From assembly GCA_016630955.3 (NCBI GenBank), contig CM049986.1, positions 1,488,001 to 1,552,000 on the forward strand: DNA of 64,000 bases, given 5' to 3'. This DNA comes from Didymella arachidicola. Lineage: Eukaryota > Ascomycota > Dothideomycetes > Pleosporales > Didymellaceae. The notes under the pieces are model-generated. The model ran no database searches, had not been told where the DNA came from, and worked only from the letters and a program-made list of their open reading frames with translations. Numbering within the stretch: position 1 is the stretch's first letter; each line of letters opens with the position of its first letter. Shown here one piece after another: positions 33,838 to 43,887 of the stretch. Both the position numbers and the translations under genes were made by a program.

Positions 33838-36682
33838 ATGGCACGCGTCCGCGTTGACAACGGGCTCAAGGCACCCACTCCGCAACCGGAAAAGGTGCCT
33901 GCACGCGCGCGACGCCTGCGCAGCCAGAGTCGCGAGCTGGACTCATTTCCTGAGCCACAGAAACCAACACGACGAAGCACGCGCCAGGGGAGCGTTGCCA
34001 GTGTCGCGAGTGAAAGCGAAAATGATGGACTCAAAAAGCGCAAAAATCGCAAGCCTGCCAAACAGGTTGCACAAGGTTGGTGCTTACCCTAGAACCCTTA
34101 CCCTAAAACGCCGTCATCGACCACTATTCAGCATCAACACCGCACCATCGACTTGCACTTGCTGATGCAAATACTCCAGAGCTCACAATCGTCGAGGAGA
34201 ATGAGGTCGAAATCCCTCTCGAGGCTCCTGCTACGCCTCAGCGTGTCGACATTCCACTGCCTCCAGAACAGCAAACGTTTCGATCACCTGGTGCAGTGTC
34301 TGCCATGTCCGGAACTACCGCCATCTCGTCATTTTCCATGGTCGAAGCAGAGTACCTGGAGTCTAAGTACATCCAGAAGCATCTGCGCAAGCTGTGCGAC
34401 TCAGCGCTCGAGTTCCTAGACCATCTCGCACCTGCGAGTGGCTCCATGCAGCATGACTTGCGCAATATCCAAGAGATGCAAAAACCCGGCTCAGAGTTTG
34501 CTAAAGAATACGGCGACTTCGATGATGAGTTCAGACTGCACCTGAAGCACTTCAAAGGCGACGAGAGCAATTACGTCAATCCACGAGCCATCCATCGTGC
34601 CCTGTTCGGTACGTACACCGACAGCGGTGCCATGGATTCTGGCATCAACCTTGTCATCTACCTGACCAACACCTTGATACTGGCGAAACAGATGATCCAT
34701 TCCAGTCGCAGCGACAAGGATGTGTGGAGCCATCTCCGATTACTTGACACGTCGTTTCCAAGCCCTTTCATGCGCTCTCTGCTGTCGGACGGCTCACCGA
34801 CAGCCGCTGGAGACAGTATCATGTTGGAAGAAACCTTCAAGCTGGCGCTGGAGCTGCGAGTCCAGTTGACCGTCCTAACGCTGGAGCGCTCCGCTGGCGA
34901 TCCAGGCTTCAATCCTGATGATGCTCTCGACGGCGTCTTTCTGCAAGAAGGTGAAGTGCGTGGCTGGGATGTTGCAGCCCTTGGTGGTGAAGATGAGCGC
35001 CTTCCATACGACTTCACAAAGAGGATTGCGGACCACTACAACCAAATTCGCGCACTGTTCCCCGTTGACACACAGTCACTTGAGGACGGGCATGTCGTAG
35101 ACCTGGACAGTCTGAGCGACAAGTACAAGTGGATAGCGACCATCCTTCTTCTACTTGACTGGGTCCGCGCAAGACGAGACGAACTCGGTGCCTCGATCGA
35201 TGCAATCGGTGGTCCCGCAACTATACTGTCAAACGTCAAGCACGCCATTGCAACACCTCGACCCCTTGTCGAAGACACCACAGCCACGGCCGTGTCTAGA
35301 GATTCCCCACTTAAGAAGCGATCGTCGTTTGGACGCAATCGAAGACGTAGCAGTCGGAGATTCGACCCCAATGCACCCGTCGACCTCGGTGCGATTGATG
35401 CGCTAAAGGCAAGAGAACGAGATTCGGGTGTGCATTTCGATCCCAAGGATCCACAGCCAGGCGACGTGTTTGTCCAGGTCGCTCAGGAGGATGAGGTAAC
35501 TGGTGAGCGAGATGATGATCAGCAGACGGTGGAAGTAGAAGTAGAAGTCGAAGCAGAAGCGGAAGCAGAAGCAACGCCCGAAGAAGTGGAAGTTGGGCGC
35601 AAATTGGGCGAGATGATCGAGACCATCGAGGAGGATGTGTGGAACCAGACCTTCCGTGAAGACGACCCACAAGCAGGAGAAGCAACATTGGTAGCAGGCG
35701 AGGAAGAGTCCGCAGACATCGACAAGATCTCAGGTCCGCCAAGGAGCACGCAAGAGATCCTGGCCGCTCTGAAGTCAGCCGTACCCTCTGGCAAGGAGAA
35801 CCGCAAGGCTTCTCGATTCGTCGATCGACAAGCCACAGCCAAACGCGTCGACTTTGGAGACGGTTTTGACGACAGCCAGCCCACCCCCGGCCCTTCCACC
35901 AGGGTATTGGACAAAGGCAAGCAGCGCGCCGACCCACCACCCTTGGTGTCTAAGAAACGCCAGAGACAAGAGTCAGAAGATGACGACGACGACGGCGACG
36001 ACGCTTTTGAAGGTGGTGATCGGACAGACCGCGTGCAAGCGCGTCGCCTGGAAGCCCACGCCTCGAAGAGATCCCGCATCGAACGCTCGCCACTCCCACA
36101 CCAGCCCGCGCCGACCTCACACCAGCCCGAGCGCCCCTCCCAACGACCAACCTCTGAAGAGCTCCGCAGCCCGCCCCGTCGCCAACCCAACCATCAAGAA
36201 ACCCCCTCCAACACCAACCCACCACAATCAACCCAATCACCCCCTCCCCACTCTAACCCACCCCCCGACCGCAAGCCCCCTCCCTCCCAATACACCGCCC
36301 AACACGCCCTCGCCCAGCAAAACAGCCGCATCGGCGGCGCCGGCACTGCGCGTCAACCGCGCCGCGAATGGACCGCGCGCCAAATCGACGCTTTTGTAGA
36401 ATACATGGAGGTCCTGGGGCCATCTTGGGCCAACATCGTGAAGTACGATCAGAGCGGCGATGGGTACGATGTGTTGGGGGGGTTTACGCAGGTTAATCTT
36501 AAGGACAAGGCGAGGACTATGGCGGTGAATATGATCAAGTACGTTCCCTTGTGAGTAACGGTGGGGGAGGTGTGCTAATGAGTATTAGGTCTGGGACAGG
36601 ATTGAGCCCGGGGTTTGAGAGGTTGGTGGGGGCGGAGACGAAGGAGGGGAGGAAGTTGGCTGAGGCGGGGTTTACGTGGTGA
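33838..36682 (+). CDS. TRF-type telomere-repeat-binding protein (TRFH + C-terminal Myb)
   Basis: Probable double-strand telomere binder of the Taz1/TRF class. Exons 33838-34075, 34132-36538 and 36589-36682, with introns of 56 and 50 nt, give 912 residues. The basic, Ser-rich head (RRLRSQSRELDSFPEPQKPT) is followed by an alpha-helical region, about residues 160-450, that I match to the TRF homology dimerisation domain (SKYIQKHLRKLCDSALEFLD onward). Then come an acidic Glu/Val/Ala run (about 545) and a disordered Pro/Gln/Asn stretch. Residues 822-885 hold a Myb-like helix set, REWTARQIDAFVEYMEVLGP, and the telobox-type helix VNLKDKARTMAVNMIK. The consensus Trp of the telobox (KDKWR) is Ala here. 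Intron 2 cuts right after this helix. Intron 1 contains telomere-like CCCTAR units (separate entry). TRFH identity is from remembered similarity, so moderate confidence; a Tbf1-type factor is the alternative. Confidence 0.72.
34084..34109 (+). repeat. Telomere-like CCCTAR units in intron 1 of the TRF-type gene
   Basis: Within 26 bp lie CCCTAG (34087-34092), CCCTTA (34095-34100) and CCCTAA (34101-34106), each led by ta or aa. The fungal telomere repeat is TTAGGG, whose complement is CCCTAA. The units sit wholly inside the 56-nt intron, and the last, CCCTAAAAC, may also serve as branch point. Confidence 0.6.
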
Positions 36683-36812
36683 GGAGTGGTGGAGTGATGG
36701 CTTAATCTTTTGTCTTGACAAATCTCAAGAGGGATGCTCGCTACACCGTCATCTGACAGAAGAACGCCCGGCTTATTCTTTCATCTGGACCCATCACCAA
36801 CACTCCCCAACC

Positions 36813-37889
36813 CTAAACCTTCTCCCTCCACCTCACACCCCACTCCCCCTTCGCGAAACTCGCCTCCACAAGCGCACCCTTCATAACAGCCTCACACTTC
36901 CTCCTCTCCCCCTTCTCCCCACCCCTCACACCCTCATCCCCATCCACCAAAAACCCAAACGCAACCCCGCGCCGCGCAGCCTTCCGCACCATCTCCCTCT
37001 CATCCGCACGCCGCTGCCCCTCGAGCCGCCTTGCCCTGGCCTCCTCCGTCTCATGCTGGCGCTCCGCCCACCCCTTCTCCCCGCCAACCGAGCCATTAAT
37101 GTCGGACTGGTCCTGCGGAGGCCGGATCTTGCCGCCGCCGTAGCCGTATTCGACTGCATCGCCCAGGGTCTCGGCGGGCGCTGCGGTGCCGTCGAGCGCG
37201 ATGCCGCCGTCTTCGGGCTCAGAGTCGGTCGAGTCGTCGGCTGACGAGGCGGTGTCTGGGGCTGCAGTTGCGGCGGAAGGGGGTGTGTCGACCATGTCGA
37301 CGCTCTTCCAGTCCTCGGGTTTCTCGACGACGAAGCGCGCGCGGCGGTTTTTGCGCCGGCCGTAGGTTTTCTCGGGGTCTTTTTCGCGGTTGAAGAATAG
37401 TTCTTCGACGGTTGTACAGTCGATTGTGAGTCTGTGGTCGCCTTTGGGGGTGTTTTTGGTTTTGGAGGACTTTTTCTTGTGCGAGGGCTTGTTGTTTTTC
37501 TTGCCGAATTTGGAGGACTCGTCTTCGGACGCAGTGGTGTTGTTGTTGCCTTTTGTGGTATCTTTCTCCAAAGACTCGCGGGTCTTGTCTTTGCCCTCGG
37601 CCTTCTCGAGCTTGGCACGTTCTTGCTCTTCTTTTATTGATTCAGGCGTAGCACCTTCCAGCAGCTTGGCGAAGGTGGCTTCGATTTTGCGATCAATTGG
37701 TCCGGGTTTTTGGTGTCTGCACCGCGCGGAGCAGTATTTGACTTCTGTTGCGCCAGACGTCTTCTTCCGGTCGCCAATCACGCGGCCGCAGGAATGGCAG
37801 TAGGGTACTGAGTCGCCGATAGTGAGATAGAGCGGGGGAGGTGTAGCTTGTGACTTTGATGGACGTGACCAGGAGTCCATCCACGACAT
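36813..37889 (-). CDS. Fungal protein with N-terminal zinc-binding cysteines, unknown function
   Basis: Single exon, 358 residues. I do not recognise a named function. The head (MSWMDSWSRPSKSQ) leads to YCHSCGRVIGDRK and VKYCSARCRHQKPGPIDRKI, a C-x2-C ... C-x3-C set that looks like a small zinc ribbon. Next is a Lys/Glu-rich, Ser/Asn-rich linker with KKNNKPSHKKKSSKTKN, which could be a nuclear localisation signal. A conserved-looking stretch DCTTVEELFFNREKDPEKTY and GRRKNRRARFVVEKPEDW follows, then an acidic region and a charged coiled tail (ETEEARARRLEGQRRADERE). Pfam-type domains beyond the cysteines are not visible. The ATG at 37889 has a good context; further upstream codons in frame lack an ATG with family sense. 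Its 3' end lies 130 bp from that of the TRF-type gene. Confidence 0.72.
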   Translation of the reverse strand: MSWMDSWSRPSKSQATPPPLYLTIGDSVPYCHSCGRVIGDRKKTSGATEVKYCSARCRHQKPGPIDRKIEATFAKLLEGATPESIKEEQERAKLEKAEGKDKTRESLEKDTTKGNNNTTASEDESSKFGKKNNKPSHKKKSSKTKNTPKGDHRLTIDCTTVEELFFNREKDPEKTYGRRKNRRARFVVEKPEDWKSVDMVDTPPSAATAAPDTASSADDSTDSEPEDGGIALDGTAAPAETLGDAVEYGYGGGKIRPPQDQSDINGSVGGEKGWAERQHETEEARARRLEGQRRADEREMVRKAARRGVAFGFLVDGDEGVRGGEKGERRKCEAVMKGALVEASFAKGEWGVRWREKV

Positions 37890-38908
37890 GTTGGCGGTCG
37901 ATGTGGAAGAGGTCCTGCAAAGCGAGTGTTGCAACCTGGTCGTGTGTAGTAACCTGTTGAAAAAGTGGAAATCTGGTCTGGTTTGCGCAATTGCAGTTCG
38001 GTTTCTAGTCAAAATCTCTGAAAATTGAACAACGCGCTGTACCGCCTGGTTGGGAAAGGCAGTGTGATTTCTTTGAATGGTGTGTTTGTAGTGATTTGCA
38101 GGGCGAGGTCTGTAGGCACAAAGGGATTGACGAGCACACGACGTCATCGACAACGTCCAGACGCGCCTTACATCCAAAGCTCACCGTAGCTTGCTGCTGA
38201 GTGAAGCAACTGTTGACTGCAGTCGTTCAGCAACGTGTTTCGCAAAAGCGTTAGGTGGTCGTTTTTGGAGAAAACTCAATGACGTAGTGCAATAGCCAAA
38301 GAGGCAGCACTGCACGTGCACCCTCTCGAAGGAAGGGAAGGAGCATCGAGCATGCCGTCAACTGCTCATCGTCCATGAATTTCAACTTCCATCTTTCTCG
38401 AAAAGCTTTCTTGTCCAAACCTGCTGCTTCGGAACTCATCTTCAACGCGTCAATCTTCGGTTGATCTTATCTGATCAACCCCACAATCAGTCCCCATAGT
38501 CCTCGGCTCCTCCAGTTCACCATTGACCATGTTGCCGAGCTTAGCAGGACCGTGGATCTCGGGTAGCAGCTCATGCTGCAGCGTCCATTGCGCCGAAAAG
38601 TGATGATGATATATTTCCTGTTGCCGCTGCCGCCAGACAGCCAACAGGTTCCCATAATTTTTCGTTGACCTCCTTGGGCTGCATTCTGCGCAGCACACCA
38701 CAGAACACCTATCCCGGGCCGCTCACACCAGTTACAAAACGGACAGATGGAAAGGTTATCGTTATCCACTCGGCCAACTTTTCCCTCGCTGACGAGTCAA
38801 CAACCTCCACACCACTCCTCTTACCAGTTCACTGCGAAACGATCGCAAAGCGTGCGCCATCGAAGGAAGAGGGCAAGGCTGCAGCCAAGACTAGCTTCAC
38901 CTGCACCC
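37890..38908. promoter_or_regulatory. Divergent promoter, zinc-binding protein / pantothenate kinase
   Basis: About 1 kb between divergent starts. Contains TGACGAGTCA-like sequence near 38790-38800, close to an AP-1/bZIP core. No gene supported. Confidence 0.4.
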
Positions 38909-40425
38909 ATGTCGCCAGCACAGGACCCCGCGACGGGAGAAACCGGCAGCGCCGCATCGCGTGCTCGCCATGCACCCTCGTTGTCAGGCACCATAACGAC
39001 GCGGCCCAGGCGGACTACTACGCAGAGCGACATCCATGAGACCATACTGCACCCTGGAAATGTGAAGATCAACGTGCAGGGCGCGTTCATCGTCGATGAG
39101 GAACAGCCCGGAACCCCGCGCAGCGAAGATTACGAGCACGACCCAAAGGACATCAGACTGCCAAACCACACAGCAGTCGTGAGCCATATTGCAGTCGATG
39201 TGAGTGTATTTGGTGTCGCGTGCTCGAATCTACGGGGCACGCGACACGGCCCATGCAGCTCTGGGCACAGTGCTAATGCGTACGTGCACAGATCGGAGGC
39301 TCTCTTGCGAAGCTTGTCTACTTCTCCCGCGAACATGGCGAGGACTCACTCGGCGGCCGGCTGAACTTCCTCAAGTTCGAGACGGACCGGATAGAAACAT
39401 GCATCGACTTCATGCGCAAGCTGGTCTCTGACCACCGCGACAACGGCACTGCACCGAGCGACATCTGTGTCATGGCGACGGGCGGCGGTGCATACAAGTA
39501 CTACGACAAGATCACAGAAGCGCTAGGTGTTGAGGTGATTCGGGAGGACGAGATGGAGAGTCTGATCACTGGTAAGCAGTCGCAAATATGCCAACAAAAG
39601 ATTTAGCTAACGATGACAGGTCTCGACTTCTTCATCAACGAGATTCCCAACGAAGTCTTTACGTACAGCGAGGACCAGCCCATGGAGTTCGTCGCGCACC
39701 CTCCCGACCCACCAAACATCTACCCCTATCTGCTCGTCAACATTGGCTCAGGTGTGTCTATGGTCAAGGTGTCGGGGCCTCAGAAGTTCGAGCGAATCGG
39801 CGGTACATCACTGGGAGGCGGAACATTGTGGGGACTGCTGTCCATGCTCACAGGTGCGCGAAGCTTCGAAGATATGTTGCGGTTGGCAGAAAAGGGCGAT
39901 AATTCCACCGTCGACTTGCTTGTTGGCGACATCTACGGGCAAGCATACAACAAGATCGGGCTGAAGAGCACACACATCGCCTCCTCATTTGGCAAGGTGT
40001 ACAAAAAGAAGCGCGCTGCAGAGCGAGATGCTGAGGACGGCTGCAACGGCGATTTCAAGCGTCGAGGGGAGGAAGAGCATGTTGAAGGCTCGTCAGAGAT
40101 GCAGCACTCGCCAAGTGGCTTCGCACCCGAGGATATTTCAAGATCGCTGCTGTACGCTGTGTCGAACAACATCGGTCAGATTGCGTACCTGCATGCTGAG
40201 AAGCATGGCTTGGAGCGCATATACTTCGGTGGTTCGTTCATCGGTGGACACGCGCAGACTATGAACACACTATCATATGCCATCCGTTTTTGGTCCAGAA
40301 ACAGCAAGCAAGCGTACTTCCTCAGACACGAAGGGTATCTTGGCGCTGTCGGTGCGTTCCTGAAGAGGCAGCCACGGAATTGGGGGAGGAGAGAGAGTTT
40401 CCAGGGCACGAGACCCATTGTTTGA
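38909..40425 (+). CDS. cab1: Pantothenate kinase (type II, Cab1-like)
   Basis: Phosphorylates pantothenate with ATP, the first and controlling step of coenzyme A synthesis, in the cytosol. Exons 38909-39199, 39292-39571 and 39620-40425, introns of 92 and 48 nt, give 458 residues. The conserved core is VAVDIGGSLAKLVYFSR made across intron 1 (the motif that begins the ATP-binding fold), VMATGGGAYKYYDKI, then GLDFFINEIPNE across intron 2, LLVNIGSGVSMVKV, RIGGTSLGGGTLWGLLSML, and near the end YFGGSFIGGHAQTMNTLSYA. The extra N-terminal 75 residues are Ser/Thr/Arg-rich. A basic/acidic insert near residue 330-365 (KRRGEEEHVEG) is common in fungal forms. Chosen ATG is the first that leads to the conserved frame. 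Confidence 0.95.
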
Positions 40426-41358
40426 AATCCCGTTGAAGCGCGCATATATATCTGGCGTTCCTGTAGGGGTATAATACATCTTATGATACTGCATGTGCGC
40501 GCTTCTGAGCCGCACCTTCCTCGAACAAGGCCTGGATCCGTCACTGGTTGAACTCACCCGACCCTACTTAAGGGTTCTGTTCCGCGTCTATCCTCTTGCG
40601 CCCAAGGAAAAGCCACCGATATCCGGGACCCTTTCCAGGTCACTTTCCAGGTCCTCACCTATGCCCACGCAACTCAATTGCTAATCTCTGCTTGTAGACC
40701 TTTTCCAGAGAGGTAGAAAGCAAAATGGCTTAGCTAGCAACACTACAGGGCTTGCAACGCATGCTGAAGGCCCCCTCCTGGGCGGAGTGTGGTTCCAGCC
40801 TCCGTTGGCAGAGCTTCTGAATACGAGGGCCGTCCCGGGGTCCTTCCTTGTCCGCGGTGGACCGGCGGCAGAGGGCATGCTGGCCGAGCCAAAGCCCTAC
40901 GACCCGAGATCCGCTTCATCTCAACAACTTCGATCCCATCGGGCGCTACTGGTCGGGCTGGTCTATGCGCGTATTCGGTGGCGACGTATTACAAGAGAAC
41001 TCATCTCAAACTACTCTTTAGTCTTCTGTCGATACCCGTGGACTGTAATGTTCGTAACAGGTCTACACGATTCCGAATTTTTCTGAGTGATCAGTGACTT
41101 TCTGGTAAAGGACGACTTGATTGCATAATTACAGCAGCCAAGTCCTCAGATCCCACTTAGGACCAGGGCTGTCCCAGCTCCGAAAGCCTCGTCCATCACA
41201 CAGCAGTTGCCGCTTTGGGTTAGACTGCTCATTTTCTACCTCATGGTCACATAATCACACATCATGTTTGCGATGTTCAAACGCCATATCATCCTGTGCT
41301 CTTGGACAGATAAAATAGAGATATCTGCAAATCACTCTCCATATTTCAAGCATCAACG
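40426..41358. other. Intergenic, nothing recognised
   Basis: 0.93 kb. Holds the 3' UTR of cab1 and the promoter of the next gene. The word tttccaggtc occurs twice near 40626-40650; no gene seen. Confidence 0.45.
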
Positions 41359-42011
41359 ATGTCCGAGTCATTGGCCCTGTTCCGCCCCAACCAGAGCAAA
41401 GAATTGAGGCAACTAGCAGAAGAACATTTGCAACACGAGCACGTCAACCTCGATCCCCTTAGATCTCACATGGGCTCATATTACACAGTCTCGACCAGAA
41501 GGACCGGGATGTGTTGAAGAAAGCCAGCCGCAAGCTTTCGACGCATGTCGGAATTGGGTCCCTGATCGGCGTTGGTCTTGGTCTCTACGGCGCATACCGA
41601 CTCCGTAATATGCGCCTAGCGTACTTCCAGGCTTTCAAAGCAATGGAGAAACCCACCGAGATCCGCTTCGCAGACGGTCGCACAGGTACGTAGCGTTCTT
41701 ATCACGGCGACACGAGTGCAGCGTGGAGCAGTCTGACCAAAACGACCACAGAGAAGATTCCAGATCTCTCGGGAAAGCTCGCACCATCTCGTTGGGGTGA
41801 TGCAGCGACGTTCGCCCTCTTCTCGCTGGGTGGTCTGTTTCTGGGTGGAGAGCTAGGACTGATCACTGGGTCTGCGTCGGCGACCCGAACGATGATGAAG
41901 GATCCGGGAAGCAGGGGCAAGATCGAAAGGGCGCTAAGGAACTACAGGATCGATGTGTTGCAACGCGAGATGCAAAGGTTGCGTGATGCAAAGTTGCCAT
42001 CAATCATCTAG
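41359..42011 (+). pseudogene. Small fungal two-span membrane protein, apparent frameshift
   Basis: Unknown function. ATG at 41359 reads FRPNQSKELRQLAEEHLQHE and HVNLDPLRSHM, then the frame moves: the next one gives GLILHSLDQKDRDVLKKASR, a hydrophobic span (GIGSLIGVGLGLYGAYRL), and RFADGRTG. A 66-nt intron (41686-41751, GTACGT, CTGAC, CACAG) then leads to EKIPDLSGKLAPSRWGDAAT, a second span (FALFSLGGLFLGGELGLITG) and a charged tail ending LPSII. No GT-AG intron of reasonable size rescues the shift near 41470; one missing base would. A sequencing deletion or a real lesion are both possible. Similar short proteins with two spans occur in many ascomycetes, but I cannot name the family. Confidence 0.55.
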
Positions 42012-42057
42012 AACCTGTGGTGGCATTTAGTAAGGATGCTGTCTTTTGCTCTTGGTA

Positions 42058-43823
42058 ACGTAGGTGGCAAGCGAGCTGCGCACCCCACCAAACTTGCCCA
42101 CCTCTTTCATCTTAACGTACAATGGCTCAACGCAGTGCTACTCAGATAACCTCAAATGAAGCAGATATTCAGCTTGCTATCTTGTCTATTACTTCTGGTC
42201 AATTACACGCTAATCGACGCGCTGCTAATACCTACAACGTTGCTGAATCTACACTGCGCAGCCGACGCGCTGGTGTACCTGCCCGACGCGATTGCCAGCC
42301 TAACTCAAGGAAGCTCACTCAGGTAGAAGAGGAGGTGATTGTTACCCATATACTTGACCTTGACTTGCGTGGGTTTGCGCCCACGTACGCAGCTGTACGT
42401 GATATGGCTAATAGACTGCTGGCTGCGCGCAGCGCTGGTGAGGTTGGGCAGAAGTGGCCTGCCAACTTTGTTAAGCGTACAGACAGTCTTACGACGCGTT
42501 TTAATCGCGCATATGATAGGCAGAGAGCTCTGTGTGAAGATCCAGTCTTAATCAAGAAGTGGTTCGAGCTGGTAGAGCAGACAAATATCAAGTACTGCAT
42601 CTGTGATGATGACGTCTGGAACTCTGACGAGGCAGGCTTTATGATGGGCAAGATCACGACGCAGCTTGTCGTGACAGGGTCAGAGAGAAGAGGCCGGCCA
42701 AAGGCTCTTCAGCCTGGCAATCGTGAGTGGGCAACGTTGATTGCTGGTATCAATGCTGCTGGCTGGTCTATCCCACCATTCATCATCTTGACTGGCCAGT
42801 ACCACCTCTCTGCCTGGTATAAGGACGCAGCAATCCCACGCGACTGGGCGATCGCAGTCAGCGACAACGGCTGGACTACCAACGAGCTAGGATTAGAGTG
42901 GCTAGAGCATTTCAACGCTCATACAAAGGCTCGTACAGTAGGAGCACGTCGGCTGCTCATCCTTGATGGCCATGAGAGCCACCACTCTCTTAAGTTCCAG
43001 GAGATCTGCAAGGAGAACAATATCTACACGCTCTGCATGCCGCCTCACTCATCTCACCTTCTCCAGCCTCTTGACGTTGGCTGCTTCTCGCCATTGAAGC
43101 GCGCGTACAGCCGTGAGATTGAGAGCCTGATCCGCGACCATATCAACCACATCACCAAGCTTGAGTTCCTCCCAGCTATCAAGGCAGCGTACGATCGATC
43201 ATTCACGTCTACCAATATCTGCTCTGCCTTCTCTGGCGCAGGGCTTGTCCCTCTCCATCCAGATGTTGTTCTATCAAAGCTTGACGTACAGCTGCGTACA
43301 CCAACGCCACCAGCAGCCCTGATAGAGGCTCTGTGGGAGGCTCGTACACCAAGCAACGTACGTGAGCTTGAGGCTCAGTCAAGCCTAATACGTGAGCGCG
43401 TACGTAAGCATAAGAGCTCTTCGCCAGCGTCAATTATTGAAGCAATAGATCAGCTTAAGAATGGGGCAGAGGTGATAATGCTATCTGCTGAGCTAATGCG
43501 CGATCGGATCACCAACCTTGAGAAGGCAAATAAGGCAGCGTCTGCGCGTAGGCAGCGCAAGAGAAAGCGTATACAACACCAAGGAGTATTAACAATGGGA
43601 GCTGGAGAGGATATACTCGCTCAACGTGAGGCTGAGCAGCAGACTGCTCGTGAGAAGCGTCAGACAGGAGAGCAATCAGGCCTCAGCCGCCAGGCTCTGG
43701 CGCGCTGCAGCAAGTGTGGAGAGACTGGACACAACGCGCGTACGTACAAGAAAGACACTATAGCTACTGCTTAATCTACTGCTTTAATCTCTATATATTA
43801 TACTGTTGCGTTGTTGAGATATA
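42058..43823 (+). mobile_element. Pogo-like DNA transposon 1 (right end missing)
   Basis: Left end acgtaggtggcaagcgagc starts just after a TA (42056-42057), as in Tc1/mariner elements. Subterminally, aggtggcaag (42062-42071) can pair with cttgcccacct (42093-42103). It carries transposase 42122-43774. I find no matching right inverted end: the sequence runs to ttgagata and meets the TA where transposon 2 begins. The left end shares acgta, agcgagctg and gcaccccacca with the right end of transposon 2, so the two are relatives. Confidence 0.7.
42122..43774 (+). CDS. Pogo-family DDE transposase 1
   Basis: Single-exon transposase, 550 residues, cutting and pasting DNA through a three-acid catalytic core. 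Residues 1-60 form a helix-turn-helix of the Psq type, 65-145 a CENP-B-like second helix-turn-helix (LDLRGFAPTYAAVRDMANRL). The catalytic acids sit in VWNSDEAGF, LLILDGHESHHS and LLQPLDVGCFSPLK, all present. The C-terminal part is charged (QRKRKRIQHQG) and ends with CSKCGETGHNARTY, a CCHC zinc-knuckle pattern whose last Cys is replaced by Tyr. The whole frame is free of stops, so the copy is not RIP-damaged. It lies 350 bp upstream of a second, clearly different transposase (around half identical by eye). Confidence 0.9.
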   Translation: MAQRSATQITSNEADIQLAILSITSGQLHANRRAANTYNVAESTLRSRRAGVPARRDCQPNSRKLTQVEEEVIVTHILDLDLRGFAPTYAAVRDMANRLLAARSAGEVGQKWPANFVKRTDSLTTRFNRAYDRQRALCEDPVLIKKWFELVEQTNIKYCICDDDVWNSDEAGFMMGKITTQLVVTGSERRGRPKALQPGNREWATLIAGINAAGWSIPPFIILTGQYHLSAWYKDAAIPRDWAIAVSDNGWTTNELGLEWLEHFNAHTKARTVGARRLLILDGHESHHSLKFQEICKENNIYTLCMPPHSSHLLQPLDVGCFSPLKRAYSREIESLIRDHINHITKLEFLPAIKAAYDRSFTSTNICSAFSGAGLVPLHPDVVLSKLDVQLRTPTPPAALIEALWEARTPSNVRELEAQSSLIRERVRKHKSSSPASIIEAIDQLKNGAEVIMLSAELMRDRITNLEKANKAASARRQRKRKRIQHQGVLTMGAGEDILAQREAEQQTAREKRQTGEQSGLSRQALARCSKCGETGHNARTYKKDTIATA

Positions 43824-43852
43824 ACGTAGTCTATCAGCGAGCTGATCACTTC
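43824..43852 (+). repeat. Left terminal inverted repeat of transposon 2
   Basis: 29-bp end, inverted match to 45605-45633 with a single mismatch at its sixth base; preceded by TA. Confidence 0.88.
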
Positions 43853-43887
43853 TGCCAAGACCCCATCATTCTTCCCAACCACCAACA

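Noticed and set aside
37390..37803. Hydrophobic frame antisense to the zinc-binding protein gene
   Set aside because: Mirror of a Lys/Glu-rich coding stretch, which always reads as Phe/Leu on the other strand.
42111..42120. Extra taacgta beside the transposase 1 start as a possible inner transposon end
   Set aside because: Only seven bases match and no inverted partner with a TA was found.
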